From NCBI GenBank assembly GCA_902783735.1, contig CACZSE010000313.1, positions 1-8,666 on the forward strand: a stretch of DNA of 8,666 bases. The letters are read 5' to 3'. Below the pieces are notes generated by a model. The model was given only the letters and a program-made list of their open reading frames with translations. It made no database searches and was not told where the DNA came from. The stretch comes from an uncultured Lachnospiraceae bacterium. Its GTDB lineage: Bacteria; Bacillota; Clostridia; Lachnospirales; Lachnospiraceae. Every line of letters starts with the position of its first letter. Position 1 is the first letter of the stretch. The translations under genes were made by a program, and so were the position numbers. This document shows, one piece after another, positions 1 through 5,827 of the stretch.

Positions 1-666
1 GACACCATCGGTCTTTGTGATGGTCAGATCCTCACCTACGGCCTGTGCACCGCTTGCAAATGAAGTGAAGCTCTCTACGCTCTCTCCGCTTATGGTAGCA
101 ACCATAAGACTCTTATCCGAATATCCTTTTTCATTGAATACAAAGCCGGAATCCAGAAAATTCCTGAGACTGACATTGGGAGTATTGGCAACTCCGCCAA
201 GCATTTGAACCCAAGGGAAATGCTCATTACACTTTTCCACAAAACCGTATACATCGGCATATTTCCCGGTAAGAAATGTAAGCATGAGCTTAGTATCCGA
301 AGAGATCACACTGTCCAAAACCCTTTCACAGATCCTGTCAGCGTCAACCGGTGTATCCCTGTGTCTGTCAAATGTCGGTATCAGCGCTGTTCTGATGCTT
401 CCTGCAGACAACTGGGTAACCGAGATGATACACTGATCATATAATAGTTTCCCTCCGCTTATGACTGCTGAAGTACTGGTCCCCAGTATCTTTGCTTTTG
501 GCACAATACTTTTTATGAACGCAGCCAGTTCCACAGCCTCTTCTCCCTGATGTATAGCCGTGTGTATCCTGACCAGTATGTCTCCTTTTTTAGTATCAAA
601 CATGAGCTGATTAAATGTCTCTCGCAGCTTAGTCTTTGATATATACTGAAAATTCCACGTAAACAT
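1..666 (-). CDS. FIST-domain signal transduction protein, N-terminal part (truncated by window edge)
   Basis: Reading the minus strand from the ATG at 666-664 gives an open frame of 222 codons that runs off the left edge without a stop. The start is supported by AGGGAGG four bases upstream. The protein has no signal peptide or membrane segment at its N-terminus, so it is probably cytoplasmic. Residues about 25-205 fit the FIST_N sensor domain: an alternating beta/alpha pattern, the segment ILGTSTSAVISGG (60-72), then a strand-rich part, and GGVANTP (158-164) followed by FVFNEKGYSDKSLMVATISG (175-194). The last visible residues (GEDLTITKTDG) look like the beginning of FIST_C. FIST proteins are thought to sense small ligands, perhaps amino acids, and usually pass the signal to a C-terminal output domain such as GGDEF, EAL, kinase or methyl-accepting. 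That domain lies outside the window, so the output is unknown. The gene follows the murE terminator and so probably has its own promoter. The family call is from remembered motif pattern, with no search run. Confidence 0.72.
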   Translation of the reverse strand, partial: MFTWNFQYISKTKLRETFNQLMFDTKKGDILVRIHTAIHQGEEAVELAAFIKSIVPKAKILGTSTSAVISGGKLLYDQCIISVTQLSAGSIRTALIPTFDRHRDTPVDADRICERVLDSVISSDTKLMLTFLTGKYADVYGFVEKCNEHFPWVQMLGGVANTPNVSLRNFLDSGFVFNEKGYSDKSLMVATISGESVESFTSFASGAQAVGEDLTITKTDGV

Positions 667-682
667 ATTGCCTCCCTGCTCA

Positions 683-708
683 CAAACCCCCGGCATAAAT
701 GCCGTTTG
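683..708 (-). promoter_or_regulatory. Leader hairpin just upstream of the FIST gene ribosome binding site
   Basis: On the minus strand CAAAC (708-704) pairs with GTTTG (687-683). Inside it GGCA (703-700) pairs with TGCC (695-692) around a four-base loop, with the extra bases GGGG (691-688) bulged on the 3' side. The hairpin ends five bases before the Shine-Dalgarno sequence (677-671), so it would sit at the edge of the ribosome docking site in the mRNA. It has no U tract and is not a terminator. It could affect mRNA stability or translation, or be a protein site in DNA. The structure is seen; the function is inferred. Confidence 0.35.
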
Positions 709-749
709 CCCGTTGTACGTGTGAATACAATTTTGCCCCAATAAACATA

Positions 750-776
750 ATATCCAACAGTGTGTAACACATTTTA
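750..776 (-). promoter_or_regulatory. Candidate sigma-28 (SigD/FliA)-type promoter for the FIST gene
   Basis: Minus strand TAAA (776-773) is followed by a 15-base spacer and TTGGATAT (757-750). The flagellar sigma factor consensus is TAAA, about 15 bases, GCCGATAT. The -35 matches fully and the -10 matches at its last five positions (GATAT). No convincing sigma-A promoter was found in the 667-791 leader, although the upstream terminator implies one is needed. A near-palindrome, TGTGTAACACA (761-771 plus strand), lies in the spacer. TAAA and GATAT are common in this DNA, so a chance match is quite possible. Confidence 0.25.
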
Positions 777-791
777 TATATTATCTGCACC

Positions 792-819
792 AAAAAAGCG
801 CTGCCTATGACAACGCTTT
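792..819 (-). terminator. Intrinsic terminator of the PLP enzyme-dapF-murE operon, overlapping the murE stop
   Basis: On the minus strand AAAGCGTTG (819-811) pairs with CAGCGCTTT (803-795): nine base pairs, one of them G-U, with a seven-base loop (810-804). The 3' arm runs into six consecutive T (797-792). The 5' arm encodes the last murE codons (Lys-Ala-Leu) and the loop contains the TAG stop (807-805). The terminator is therefore built into the end of the gene, which closes the operon and isolates the downstream FIST gene. Confidence 0.8.
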
Positions 820-2340
820 CTTGTTCTGTACATATTCTTTTATGATCTCTTCCTCACAAAAATATGTTTTTACTCCTTTTACATCCTGATAGGTCTCGTG
901 ACCCTTTCCGATAAAAGCAACAATATATCCCGGCTCAGCCGTATCTATGGTATATTCTATCGCTTTTTTTCTGTCAAGGATGATCTCATATTTCCCTTTA
1001 TAGGCGTCAAGCCCCACAATGATATCATTGTTTATGTTCTCTATTTCCTCATAACGCGGATTGTCTTCCGTAAGAATGGTAAGGTCCGCATATTTGCCGG
1101 CTGCCGCGCCCATGTCGTAACGACGCTGTTTCGGTTTGTTTCCGCCACCGCCGAAAACGCATATCAGTTTTTTGGGCGCATACCCCTTTAGCATGCTTAA
1201 AAGACTTTCCATGCTTAAGGCATTGTGCGCATAATCGATAATGAATGTCGCGATATGCGAAGCTTCTTTTATGAGCTGTGTCCTTCCCTTGACCGAAGTC
1301 TTTTTTAGTCCTTCCTCTATTGCTCTTTTCGAAATGCCGCAGTCATTACAGATGACCGTTGCCACAAGTGCATTTTCCACATTGAACCGTCCAGGCATGG
1401 ATATAACAAAGTTATCTTCCATGGTGCCCTTTACATGCATCCTTGTTCCCAACAGATCGGGTTCCCAGATATCTTCTATCTTATCGCAGTATAAAGAGGC
1501 TTCTTTTCTTGTTGAGACCGAAAGCACTTTCTCACACGGGATACCCTCCTTATAAAGCTTTCCCACATGCTCATCGTCTATATTTACCACGGCTGTTTTA
1601 CTCTGCTTAAAGATCTGTTTTTTGTATTCGAGATATTCCTCGAAATTCTCATGTTCCCCCGGTCCGATATGGTCGGGAGAAATGTTAAGAAATGCACCGT
1701 AGTCAAATTCGATACCGTATGTCCTGAAAAGCTTAAATGCCTGACTGGATACTTCCATCACACAATACTTACAGCCTTTTTTTACCATGGTATCAAACAA
1801 TGAATGAAGCTCGTAAGACTCGGGTGTTGTATTCTTTGTAGGTATCTTTTCTCCGTCTATAACGGATCCGATCGTACCGATCATGCCCACCTTATGACCT
1901 GAAGCTTCAATGATGCTCTTTATCATGTGTGTGGTCGTTGTCTTTCCCTTGGTTCCGGTAAGACCTATCATGGTAAGCTTTTCAGCCGGATGTCCAAACC
2001 ACGTTGCACTTATAAGGGCCAGTGCTTTTCTGGAATTGTCTACCTTTACGACTGTCATGTTAAGAGGTACGTATGTCCCTCCAAAGCCGTCTTCCTGCGC
2101 TTTCTTTTCCAGAGCCTCATGACATTCCTTTAAGCTCTTTTCAACTATGACCGCTTTTGCTCCCAGCTCGTATGCTCTGGATATATAGCCATGTCCGTCC
2201 GATGCAAACCCGCTCATGCATACAAACAGTGAATCCGGTCTTACTTTTCTCGAATCATATTCGATAGCCGATATGTCCGTGTCGGCATTACCCTGAAGGA
2301 GTTCGTATTCCACGCCTTCCAACAGTTTACTAAGCTTCAT
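805..2340 (-). CDS. murE: UDP-N-acetylmuramoyl-L-alanyl-D-glutamate--2,6-diaminopimelate ligase (MurE family)
   Basis: Cytoplasmic Mur ligase that uses ATP to add the third stem residue to UDP-MurNAc-L-Ala-D-Glu. In the 511-residue product I see an N-terminal Mur domain (YDSRKVRPDSLFV at 28-40, DGHGY at 48-52), the P-loop GTKGKTTTTHM (129-139), TTPESYELH (171-179), MEVSSQ (195-200), the expected carbamylated lysine K240, GRFNVENAL (317-325), and a C-terminal domain with DNPR (426-429) and GKGHE (478-482). DNPR is the signature of meso-diaminopimelate-specific enzymes, in agreement with the adjacent dapF. Length is normal for MurE. Departures from the textbook form are PDHIGPGEH (222-230) in place of DHLDYH, IDYAHNA in place of VDYAHTP, and GGGNKPKQRR where many enzymes have CGGDRDKxKR. 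I chose ATG 2340 because AAGGAGA precedes it and the family N-terminus begins there; an in-frame ATG at 2391 would add 17 unlikely residues. The start overlaps the end of dapF by 11 bases, suggesting translational coupling. It could be a clade-specific form or a second MurE copy. Confidence 0.88.
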   Translation of the reverse strand: MKLSKLLEGVEYELLQGNADTDISAIEYDSRKVRPDSLFVCMSGFASDGHGYISRAYELGAKAVIVEKSLKECHEALEKKAQEDGFGGTYVPLNMTVVKVDNSRKALALISATWFGHPAEKLTMIGLTGTKGKTTTTHMIKSIIEASGHKVGMIGTIGSVIDGEKIPTKNTTPESYELHSLFDTMVKKGCKYCVMEVSSQAFKLFRTYGIEFDYGAFLNISPDHIGPGEHENFEEYLEYKKQIFKQSKTAVVNIDDEHVGKLYKEGIPCEKVLSVSTRKEASLYCDKIEDIWEPDLLGTRMHVKGTMEDNFVISMPGRFNVENALVATVICNDCGISKRAIEEGLKKTSVKGRTQLIKEASHIATFIIDYAHNALSMESLLSMLKGYAPKKLICVFGGGGNKPKQRRYDMGAAAGKYADLTILTEDNPRYEEIENINNDIIVGLDAYKGKYEIILDRKKAIEYTIDTAEPGYIVAFIGKGHETYQDVKGVKTYFCEEEIIKEYVQNKKALS

Positions 2341-3181
2341 AATAATATTCTCCTTCATATACGACAGTTGACGGTCCAACCATATGAACATGATCGGAAT
2401 CGTCCCAGTCTATATGTAACATGCCACCTATCTGATGAACGTCGACATGTCTGTCTGTCAATCCGAGTCTTACCGCAAAAACAACCGCCGTACAACATCC
2501 TGTGCCGCATCCTATGGTCTCTCCGGTTCCTCTTTCCCACTCTCTTATCTTTATAGTATCTCTGTCGATCACCTGAGCAAATGTTACATTTGTACGTTTG
2601 GGAAACATCGGATGATTCTCGATCGCAGGTCCGTATTTTTTTATGTCCAGCTCATCCACATCGTCAATAAACATGACCGTATGAGGATTCCCCCAGGAAA
2701 GGGATGACATATTGAAGACCCTGTCGGCTATCTTTACCGGTACGTTAAACAATTCTTTTGCTTCTGTGTTTTGGGGTATGACCGGTACTTTTTTTACGTC
2801 AAATACGGGAATGCCTATATCGGCATGGATATTTGTGACTTTACCGTCAGAAACATCCAGTTTAATGACCTGATGCCCTCCGATAGTCTCTATCTTAAAC
2901 TCCTCTTTATCGGTCTTTCCGTATTCATAGACATATTTTGAAACGCTTCTTAATGCATTTCCGCACATCTCACATTCGGTCCCGTCCGGATCGAAGACTC
3001 TCATCTTAAAATCACATACATCGGAATCGCATATGAGTATGAGACCGTCACTTCCCACTCCGAAGTTGCGGTTTGATATCTTTATTGCAAGATCGTTCCA
3101 GTCATCTATTTTGACTTTCGTGGCATCTACATATACATAATCGTTGCCGTATGCCTGCATCTTTGTAAATGGTATGACCAT
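2330..3181 (-). CDS. dapF: Diaminopimelate epimerase
   Basis: Cofactor-independent epimerase converting LL- to meso-diaminopimelate, in the cytoplasm, for lysine synthesis and for the MurE reaction. The 283-residue product has the expected two-lobed family pattern: MQAYGNDYVYVD (8-19), NFGVGSDGLI (39-48), MCGNALRS (72-79) with the first catalytic cysteine C73, WGNPHTVMF (163-171), FPKRTNVTF (193-201), and REWERGTGETIGCGTGCC (213-230) with the second catalytic cysteine C225. Both cysteines are intact. I prefer ATG 3181 because AAAGG lies seven bases upstream and the protein then begins MVIPFTKM, as family members do. An in-frame ATG at 3196 (five extra residues) has AGGG only three bases away and cannot be excluded. 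It starts 20 bases after the PLP enzyme stop and its last 11 bases overlap murE, so all three genes share one transcript. Confidence 0.94.
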   Translation of the reverse strand: MVIPFTKMQAYGNDYVYVDATKVKIDDWNDLAIKISNRNFGVGSDGLILICDSDVCDFKMRVFDPDGTECEMCGNALRSVSKYVYEYGKTDKEEFKIETIGGHQVIKLDVSDGKVTNIHADIGIPVFDVKKVPVIPQNTEAKELFNVPVKIADRVFNMSSLSWGNPHTVMFIDDVDELDIKKYGPAIENHPMFPKRTNVTFAQVIDRDTIKIREWERGTGETIGCGTGCCTAVVFAVRLGLTDRHVDVHQIGGMLHIDWDDSDHVHMVGPSTVVYEGEYYYEA

Positions 3182-3188
3182 GTTACTG

Positions 3189-3193
3189 CCTTT
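3189..3193 (-). promoter_or_regulatory. Ribosome binding site deciding the dapF start
   Basis: Minus strand AAAGG (3193-3189) lies seven bases before ATG 3181-3179, a normal spacing. The competing upstream ATG (3196) has AGGG three bases away, which is too close for efficient initiation. This favours the shorter protein, though not decisively. Confidence 0.45.
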
Positions 3194-3201
3194 CATGTGC
3201 C

Positions 3202-4380
3202 CTATCCGAGGGCCTGTTCAAGATCTGCTATTATATCCCTCGGATCTTCTATTCCGATGGATATACGGATAAAACGCTCATTTATACCGAGCTTTTCTCT
3301 TATGTCTGCCGGTATCGATTCATGAGTCTGAGTGAGCGGATAAGTTACAAGTGTCTCCGTTCCTCCCAAAGACTCGGCAAACAATATCATCTTTACATCA
3401 CTTAAAAGCTTTTTGGCTGTTTCAAGGCTGTCAAGTTCAAAGGATATCATGCCTCCGAATCCTGTAGTCTGTGACAGGCTTATTGCATATCCCTTATGAT
3501 CCTCGAACCCCGCATAATAAACCTTCTTTACCTTGGGGTGTTTCCTTAACCATTCAGCTACTATCTTTGCATTGGCATTGTGCTTTTCCATGCGCAGCGA
3601 AAGAGTTTTCAAACCTCTTATGAGCAGCCACGAGTCCATGGGGCCGAGTCCGTTTCCGCGGCTCTTAAGCTGCATATGGAAATGATCGGAATATGTATCA
3701 TCCTTAATGACAACAATGCCTGCGATAACATCATTGTGCCCGCAGATATATTTTGTTCCGGAATGAGTCACGATGTCAGCTCCCAAAGTAAGAGGCTTTT
3801 GGAAATAAGGTGTAAGGAAGGTATTGTCTACTACAAATACCGCACCGTACTCATGTGCTATCTTCGATACTTCTCTTATGTCGGAAACCCTCATCATGGG
3901 ATTTGTCGGTGTCTCTAAGAATACCATTTTGGTATTATCCTTCATGGCATTTCTTAAATTGTCTGCTTCCGACATGTCCACATACTGGAAGTCACATCCG
4001 AGTTCTCTGAAGATGTCCTCCGCTATTCTGAAGGTTCCGCCGTAGAGATCATCGGATAATATGATATGGTCTCCGGCTTTTAACATTCCGAAAAGCGCCA
4101 TGTGTGCAGCCTGACCGGAAGTAAAGGCAAATGCCTCAAAGCCTTCCTCGAGGATAGCCATGGTCCTTTCGAGTTCCTGTCTTGTCGGATTCTGCAATCT
4201 TGAATACAGATATCCCGTGGAAACATCGAATGTTCTGTGTTTATATGTCGCTGTCTGAAAGATTGGGAAGCTGAGAGATCCGGTCATAGGATCGCATCCC
4301 AGGGCTCCGTGAACCACCTTAGAATCAAAATGAAGATTCTCTTTTCTGTCATAATCATTATAATAGCACTCTTCTCTCAT
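3202..4380 (-). CDS. Cys/Met metabolism PLP-dependent enzyme (cystathionine gamma-synthase / beta-lyase family)
   Basis: Fold-type I PLP enzyme of the trans-sulfuration family, acting in the cytoplasm on cysteine, homocysteine, cystathionine or O-acyl-homoserine. The 392-residue product shows the PLP phosphate-binding YSRLQNPTRQELE (59-71), TSGQAA (87-92), ETPTNPMMRV (156-165), DNTF (185-188) with D185 contacting the pyridine nitrogen, and HSGTKYICGHNDVIAG (206-221) with the Schiff-base lysine K210. The C-terminal SLGGTETLVTYPLTQTH and FIRISIGIEDP are also typical. Length is normal. Sequence alone does not separate gamma-synthase, beta-lyase, gamma-lyase and sulfhydrylase activities, so I give no symbol. 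I chose ATG 4380 because GGAGGGG stands just upstream; ATG 4404 (eight more residues) has no Shine-Dalgarno sequence. It is the first gene of an operon with dapF and murE. A role in sulfur amino acid metabolism is likely; a link to wall precursors is only suggested by position. Confidence 0.88.
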   Translation of the reverse strand: MREECYYNDYDRKENLHFDSKVVHGALGCDPMTGSLSFPIFQTATYKHRTFDVSTGYLYSRLQNPTRQELERTMAILEEGFEAFAFTSGQAAHMALFGMLKAGDHIILSDDLYGGTFRIAEDIFRELGCDFQYVDMSEADNLRNAMKDNTKMVFLETPTNPMMRVSDIREVSKIAHEYGAVFVVDNTFLTPYFQKPLTLGADIVTHSGTKYICGHNDVIAGIVVIKDDTYSDHFHMQLKSRGNGLGPMDSWLLIRGLKTLSLRMEKHNANAKIVAEWLRKHPKVKKVYYAGFEDHKGYAISLSQTTGFGGMISFELDSLETAKKLLSDVKMILFAESLGGTETLVTYPLTQTHESIPADIREKLGINERFIRISIGIEDPRDIIADLEQALG

Positions 4381-4382
4381 AT

Positions 4383-4389
4383 CCCCTCC
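4383..4389 (-). promoter_or_regulatory. Ribosome binding site fixing the start of the PLP enzyme
   Basis: Minus strand GGAGGGG (4389-4383) lies two bases before ATG 4380-4378, with the core GGAGG four bases away. No comparable site precedes the in-frame ATG at 4404, so the shorter protein is preferred. Confidence 0.7.
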
Positions 4390-4464
4390 GTAGTCAGAAT
4401 ACATATATCAATGGTTAAGCCTGTTTTTTATCTCAACATAGTGTGGTAATGCATACCTAAAAAC

Positions 4465-4493
4465 ACTATATCATGTAATGTGCAAAAAATCAA
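4465..4493 (-). promoter_or_regulatory. Sigma-A promoter of the PLP enzyme-dapF-murE operon
   Basis: Minus strand -35 TTGATT (4493-4488), a 17-base spacer, and -10 TATAGT (4470-4465) with TGA directly before it, which forms an extended -10. Transcription should begin near 4458, giving a leader of roughly 78 bases. A partial inverted repeat, GGTA-N5-TACC (4445-4457), lies at the predicted start and could be an operator. The leader is too short for a SAM or T-box riboswitch, and no conserved motif of either was seen. Confidence 0.65.
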
Positions 4494-4534
4494 TTTTACA
4501 AGCTTTTCATCGGTCCGACACCCGTTAAGTCGTA

Positions 4535-4563
4535 TTGTATTTTTGACCTGACTGAGTTAAAAT
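4535..4563 (+). promoter_or_regulatory. Candidate promoter for the HD-GYP gene
   Basis: Plus strand TTGTAT (4535-4540), a 17-base spacer and TAAAAT (4558-4563) give a plausible sigma-A promoter with a start near 4570. An alternative is TTGACC (4543-4548) with a 17-base spacer and TTACAT (4566-4571); its -35 is better but its -10 is weaker, and the start would fall at the ribosome binding site. The divergent operon promoter lies about 40 bases to the left, so a regulator bound between them could affect both. Confidence 0.45.
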
Positions 4564-4591
4564 TATTACATTGGGGGAAGAAGGTTAAGAC

Positions 4592-5767
4592 ATGGTAAAA
4601 AAACTCGCAAATAAGCTGCCCGTTTTATACGTATGCTTACTGATACTGATACTGATCGGTTTCGGTTATATCAGATATCAGATAAATCATGCCCAACCCA
4701 TAATGATACAACAGGCTCCCGGTGACGATCTTTCCTTAAGACCGATATCATTTGATCTGGAGATATCCAAGGGCTGGCTTGAAAGTTATGGTTTAAGGGC
4801 CAATCAGTATGATGCAACATTTTATAACAATAATAACTATCCCTTGATCGACTGGGAGGTTAAGCTTCAGCTTCCCGCTGATGCTCAGATCAACGATTCC
4901 TGGAGCTGTGATTTTTCGATAGACGATCAGGGTGTCGCAACATTTAAGGGACTTGACTACAATGTTGATGTTCCCGCCGGCGAAGCTGTTACCTTCGGTT
5001 TCATCCTCTTCTCTCCTCAGACGGAAGAGATAGAAACCTTCAAAATCTCGGCCACTCCGGTCTACAGGGTAACTCACTTCGCACTTTTCTATGTATTGTG
5101 TGTATTGTCTCTTGTCTGGCTGATCGCAGTATTCTCTACACTCTCAGTACGCATCATGTCGGTATACTATGAACGACGCAGAGCAAGAGATCAGCAGATA
5201 ATCATTCAATCAATAAAGACCTTTACAAATTTTATTGATGCTAAAGACCCGTACACAAAAGGTCATTCATCGCGTGTTGCCCAATATGCGCGACTGATAG
5301 CTTCCCACATGGGTTACTCGGAAGAAGAGCTGGATAACATCTATTACATTGCACTGTTACATGATGTCGGAAAGATGAGCATTCCCGACAACATATTGAA
5401 CAAACCCGCAAAGCTTACTCCCGAAGAAAGAAAAGTCATTGAGACCCATACTACCAACGGTGCGGAGATGTTAAAAGATTTCAGCACCATTCCGGATATC
5501 ATATCAGGGGCTCTGTATCATCACGAAAGATATGACGGAACAGGTTACCCCAGGGGGCTTAAAGCAGAAGATATTCCCATGATAGCGCGTATCATCTGTG
5601 TGGCAGACTCCTACGATGCCATGAATTCCGTAAGATGCTACAGAGGTGCACTTTCAAAAGAAGAGATCATGAACGAACTCGACAGATGTTCCGGTACGCA
5701 GTTCGATCCGGAGATAGCGGCGATCATGCTGGATCTTATGATGAACAATAAAGCAGATATAGTATAA
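4592..5767 (+). CDS. Membrane HD-GYP protein with CBM2-like extracytoplasmic domain (probable c-di-GMP phosphodiesterase)
   Basis: The 391-residue product begins with a membrane helix (about 8-28), has an extracytoplasmic region of about 130 residues, a second helix (about 163-187), a short charged linker, and a cytoplasmic HD-GYP domain (about 205-385). The HD-GYP motifs are complete: KGHSSRVAQYA (223-233), HD (257-258), KMSIPDNILNKPAKL (261-275), H286, HHERYDGTGYP (310-320), and D339 in VADSYDAM. The intact metal ligands and GYP triad predict hydrolysis of cyclic di-GMP. The outer region resembles a family 2 carbohydrate-binding module: ATFYNNNNYPLIDWEVKLQL (75-94), INDSWSCDFSI (100-110), YNVDVPAGEAVTFGF (123-137). 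That is the N-x-G/W, W and lP-G-x-s-x-x-fGF pattern, so a polysaccharide sensor is inferred. The start has AAGG seven bases upstream. The gene is single, with divergent and convergent neighbours and its own terminator. The HD-GYP call is firm; the CBM2 resemblance is from pattern memory. Confidence 0.9.
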   Translation: MVKKLANKLPVLYVCLLILILIGFGYIRYQINHAQPIMIQQAPGDDLSLRPISFDLEISKGWLESYGLRANQYDATFYNNNNYPLIDWEVKLQLPADAQINDSWSCDFSIDDQGVATFKGLDYNVDVPAGEAVTFGFILFSPQTEEIETFKISATPVYRVTHFALFYVLCVLSLVWLIAVFSTLSVRIMSVYYERRRARDQQIIIQSIKTFTNFIDAKDPYTKGHSSRVAQYARLIASHMGYSEEELDNIYYIALLHDVGKMSIPDNILNKPAKLTPEERKVIETHTTNGAEMLKDFSTIPDIISGALYHHERYDGTGYPRGLKAEDIPMIARIICVADSYDAMNSVRCYRGALSKEEIMNELDRCSGTQFDPEIAAIMLDLMMNNKADIV

Positions 5768-5810
5768 AAAACTTCCCGCCTTGGAGATCATCCAAAACGG
5801 GAAGTTTTTT
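5766..5810. terminator. Bidirectional intrinsic terminator between convergent genes
   Basis: AAAAAACTTCCCG (5766-5778) pairs perfectly over 13 bases with CGGGAAGTTTTTT (5798-5810). Inside, TTGGA (5781-5785) can pair with TCCAA (5791-5795) around a five-base loop. Each strand ends in six T after the GC-rich stem, so the element works both for the HD-GYP gene (plus), whose stop it overlaps by two bases, and for the lipoprotein gene (minus), which ends at 5828. Confidence 0.93.
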
Positions 5811-5827
5811 ATTTCTTATATGCCTTT

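Noticed and set aside
681..725. Possible cyclic di-GMP (GEMM) riboswitch, because the leader contains GGGCAAAC before a hairpin
   Set aside because: The second conserved half (GACGCAAAGC-like) and the tetraloop-receptor layout of GEMM-I are missing, and the segment is too short.
513..770. An 85-codon open frame on the minus strand covering the FIST leader and start
   Set aside because: It lies in a different frame from the well-supported FIST start, has no ribosome binding site worth naming, and its product is Arg/Cys/Tyr-rich with no recognisable pattern.
898..2133. Several plus-strand open frames of 68-104 codons antisense to murE
   Set aside because: They are antisense shadows of a gene with strong family motifs, and their products show no domain pattern.
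2330..2391. Upstream murE start at 2391, giving 17 more residues
   Set aside because: It would lie deep in dapF, has no Shine-Dalgarno sequence, and the extra residues do not fit the MurE N-terminus, whereas ATG 2340 has AAGGAGA.
4381..4458. Possible SAM riboswitch or T-box leader ahead of the Cys/Met PLP enzyme
   Set aside because: The predicted leader is only about 78 bases, with no terminator hairpin and no conserved S-box or T-box motif.
4793..5077. 94-codon minus-strand frame antisense to the HD-GYP gene
   Set aside because: It is antisense to a region with clear CBM2-like protein pattern, has no promoter or ribosome binding site seen, and its product has no recognisable features.
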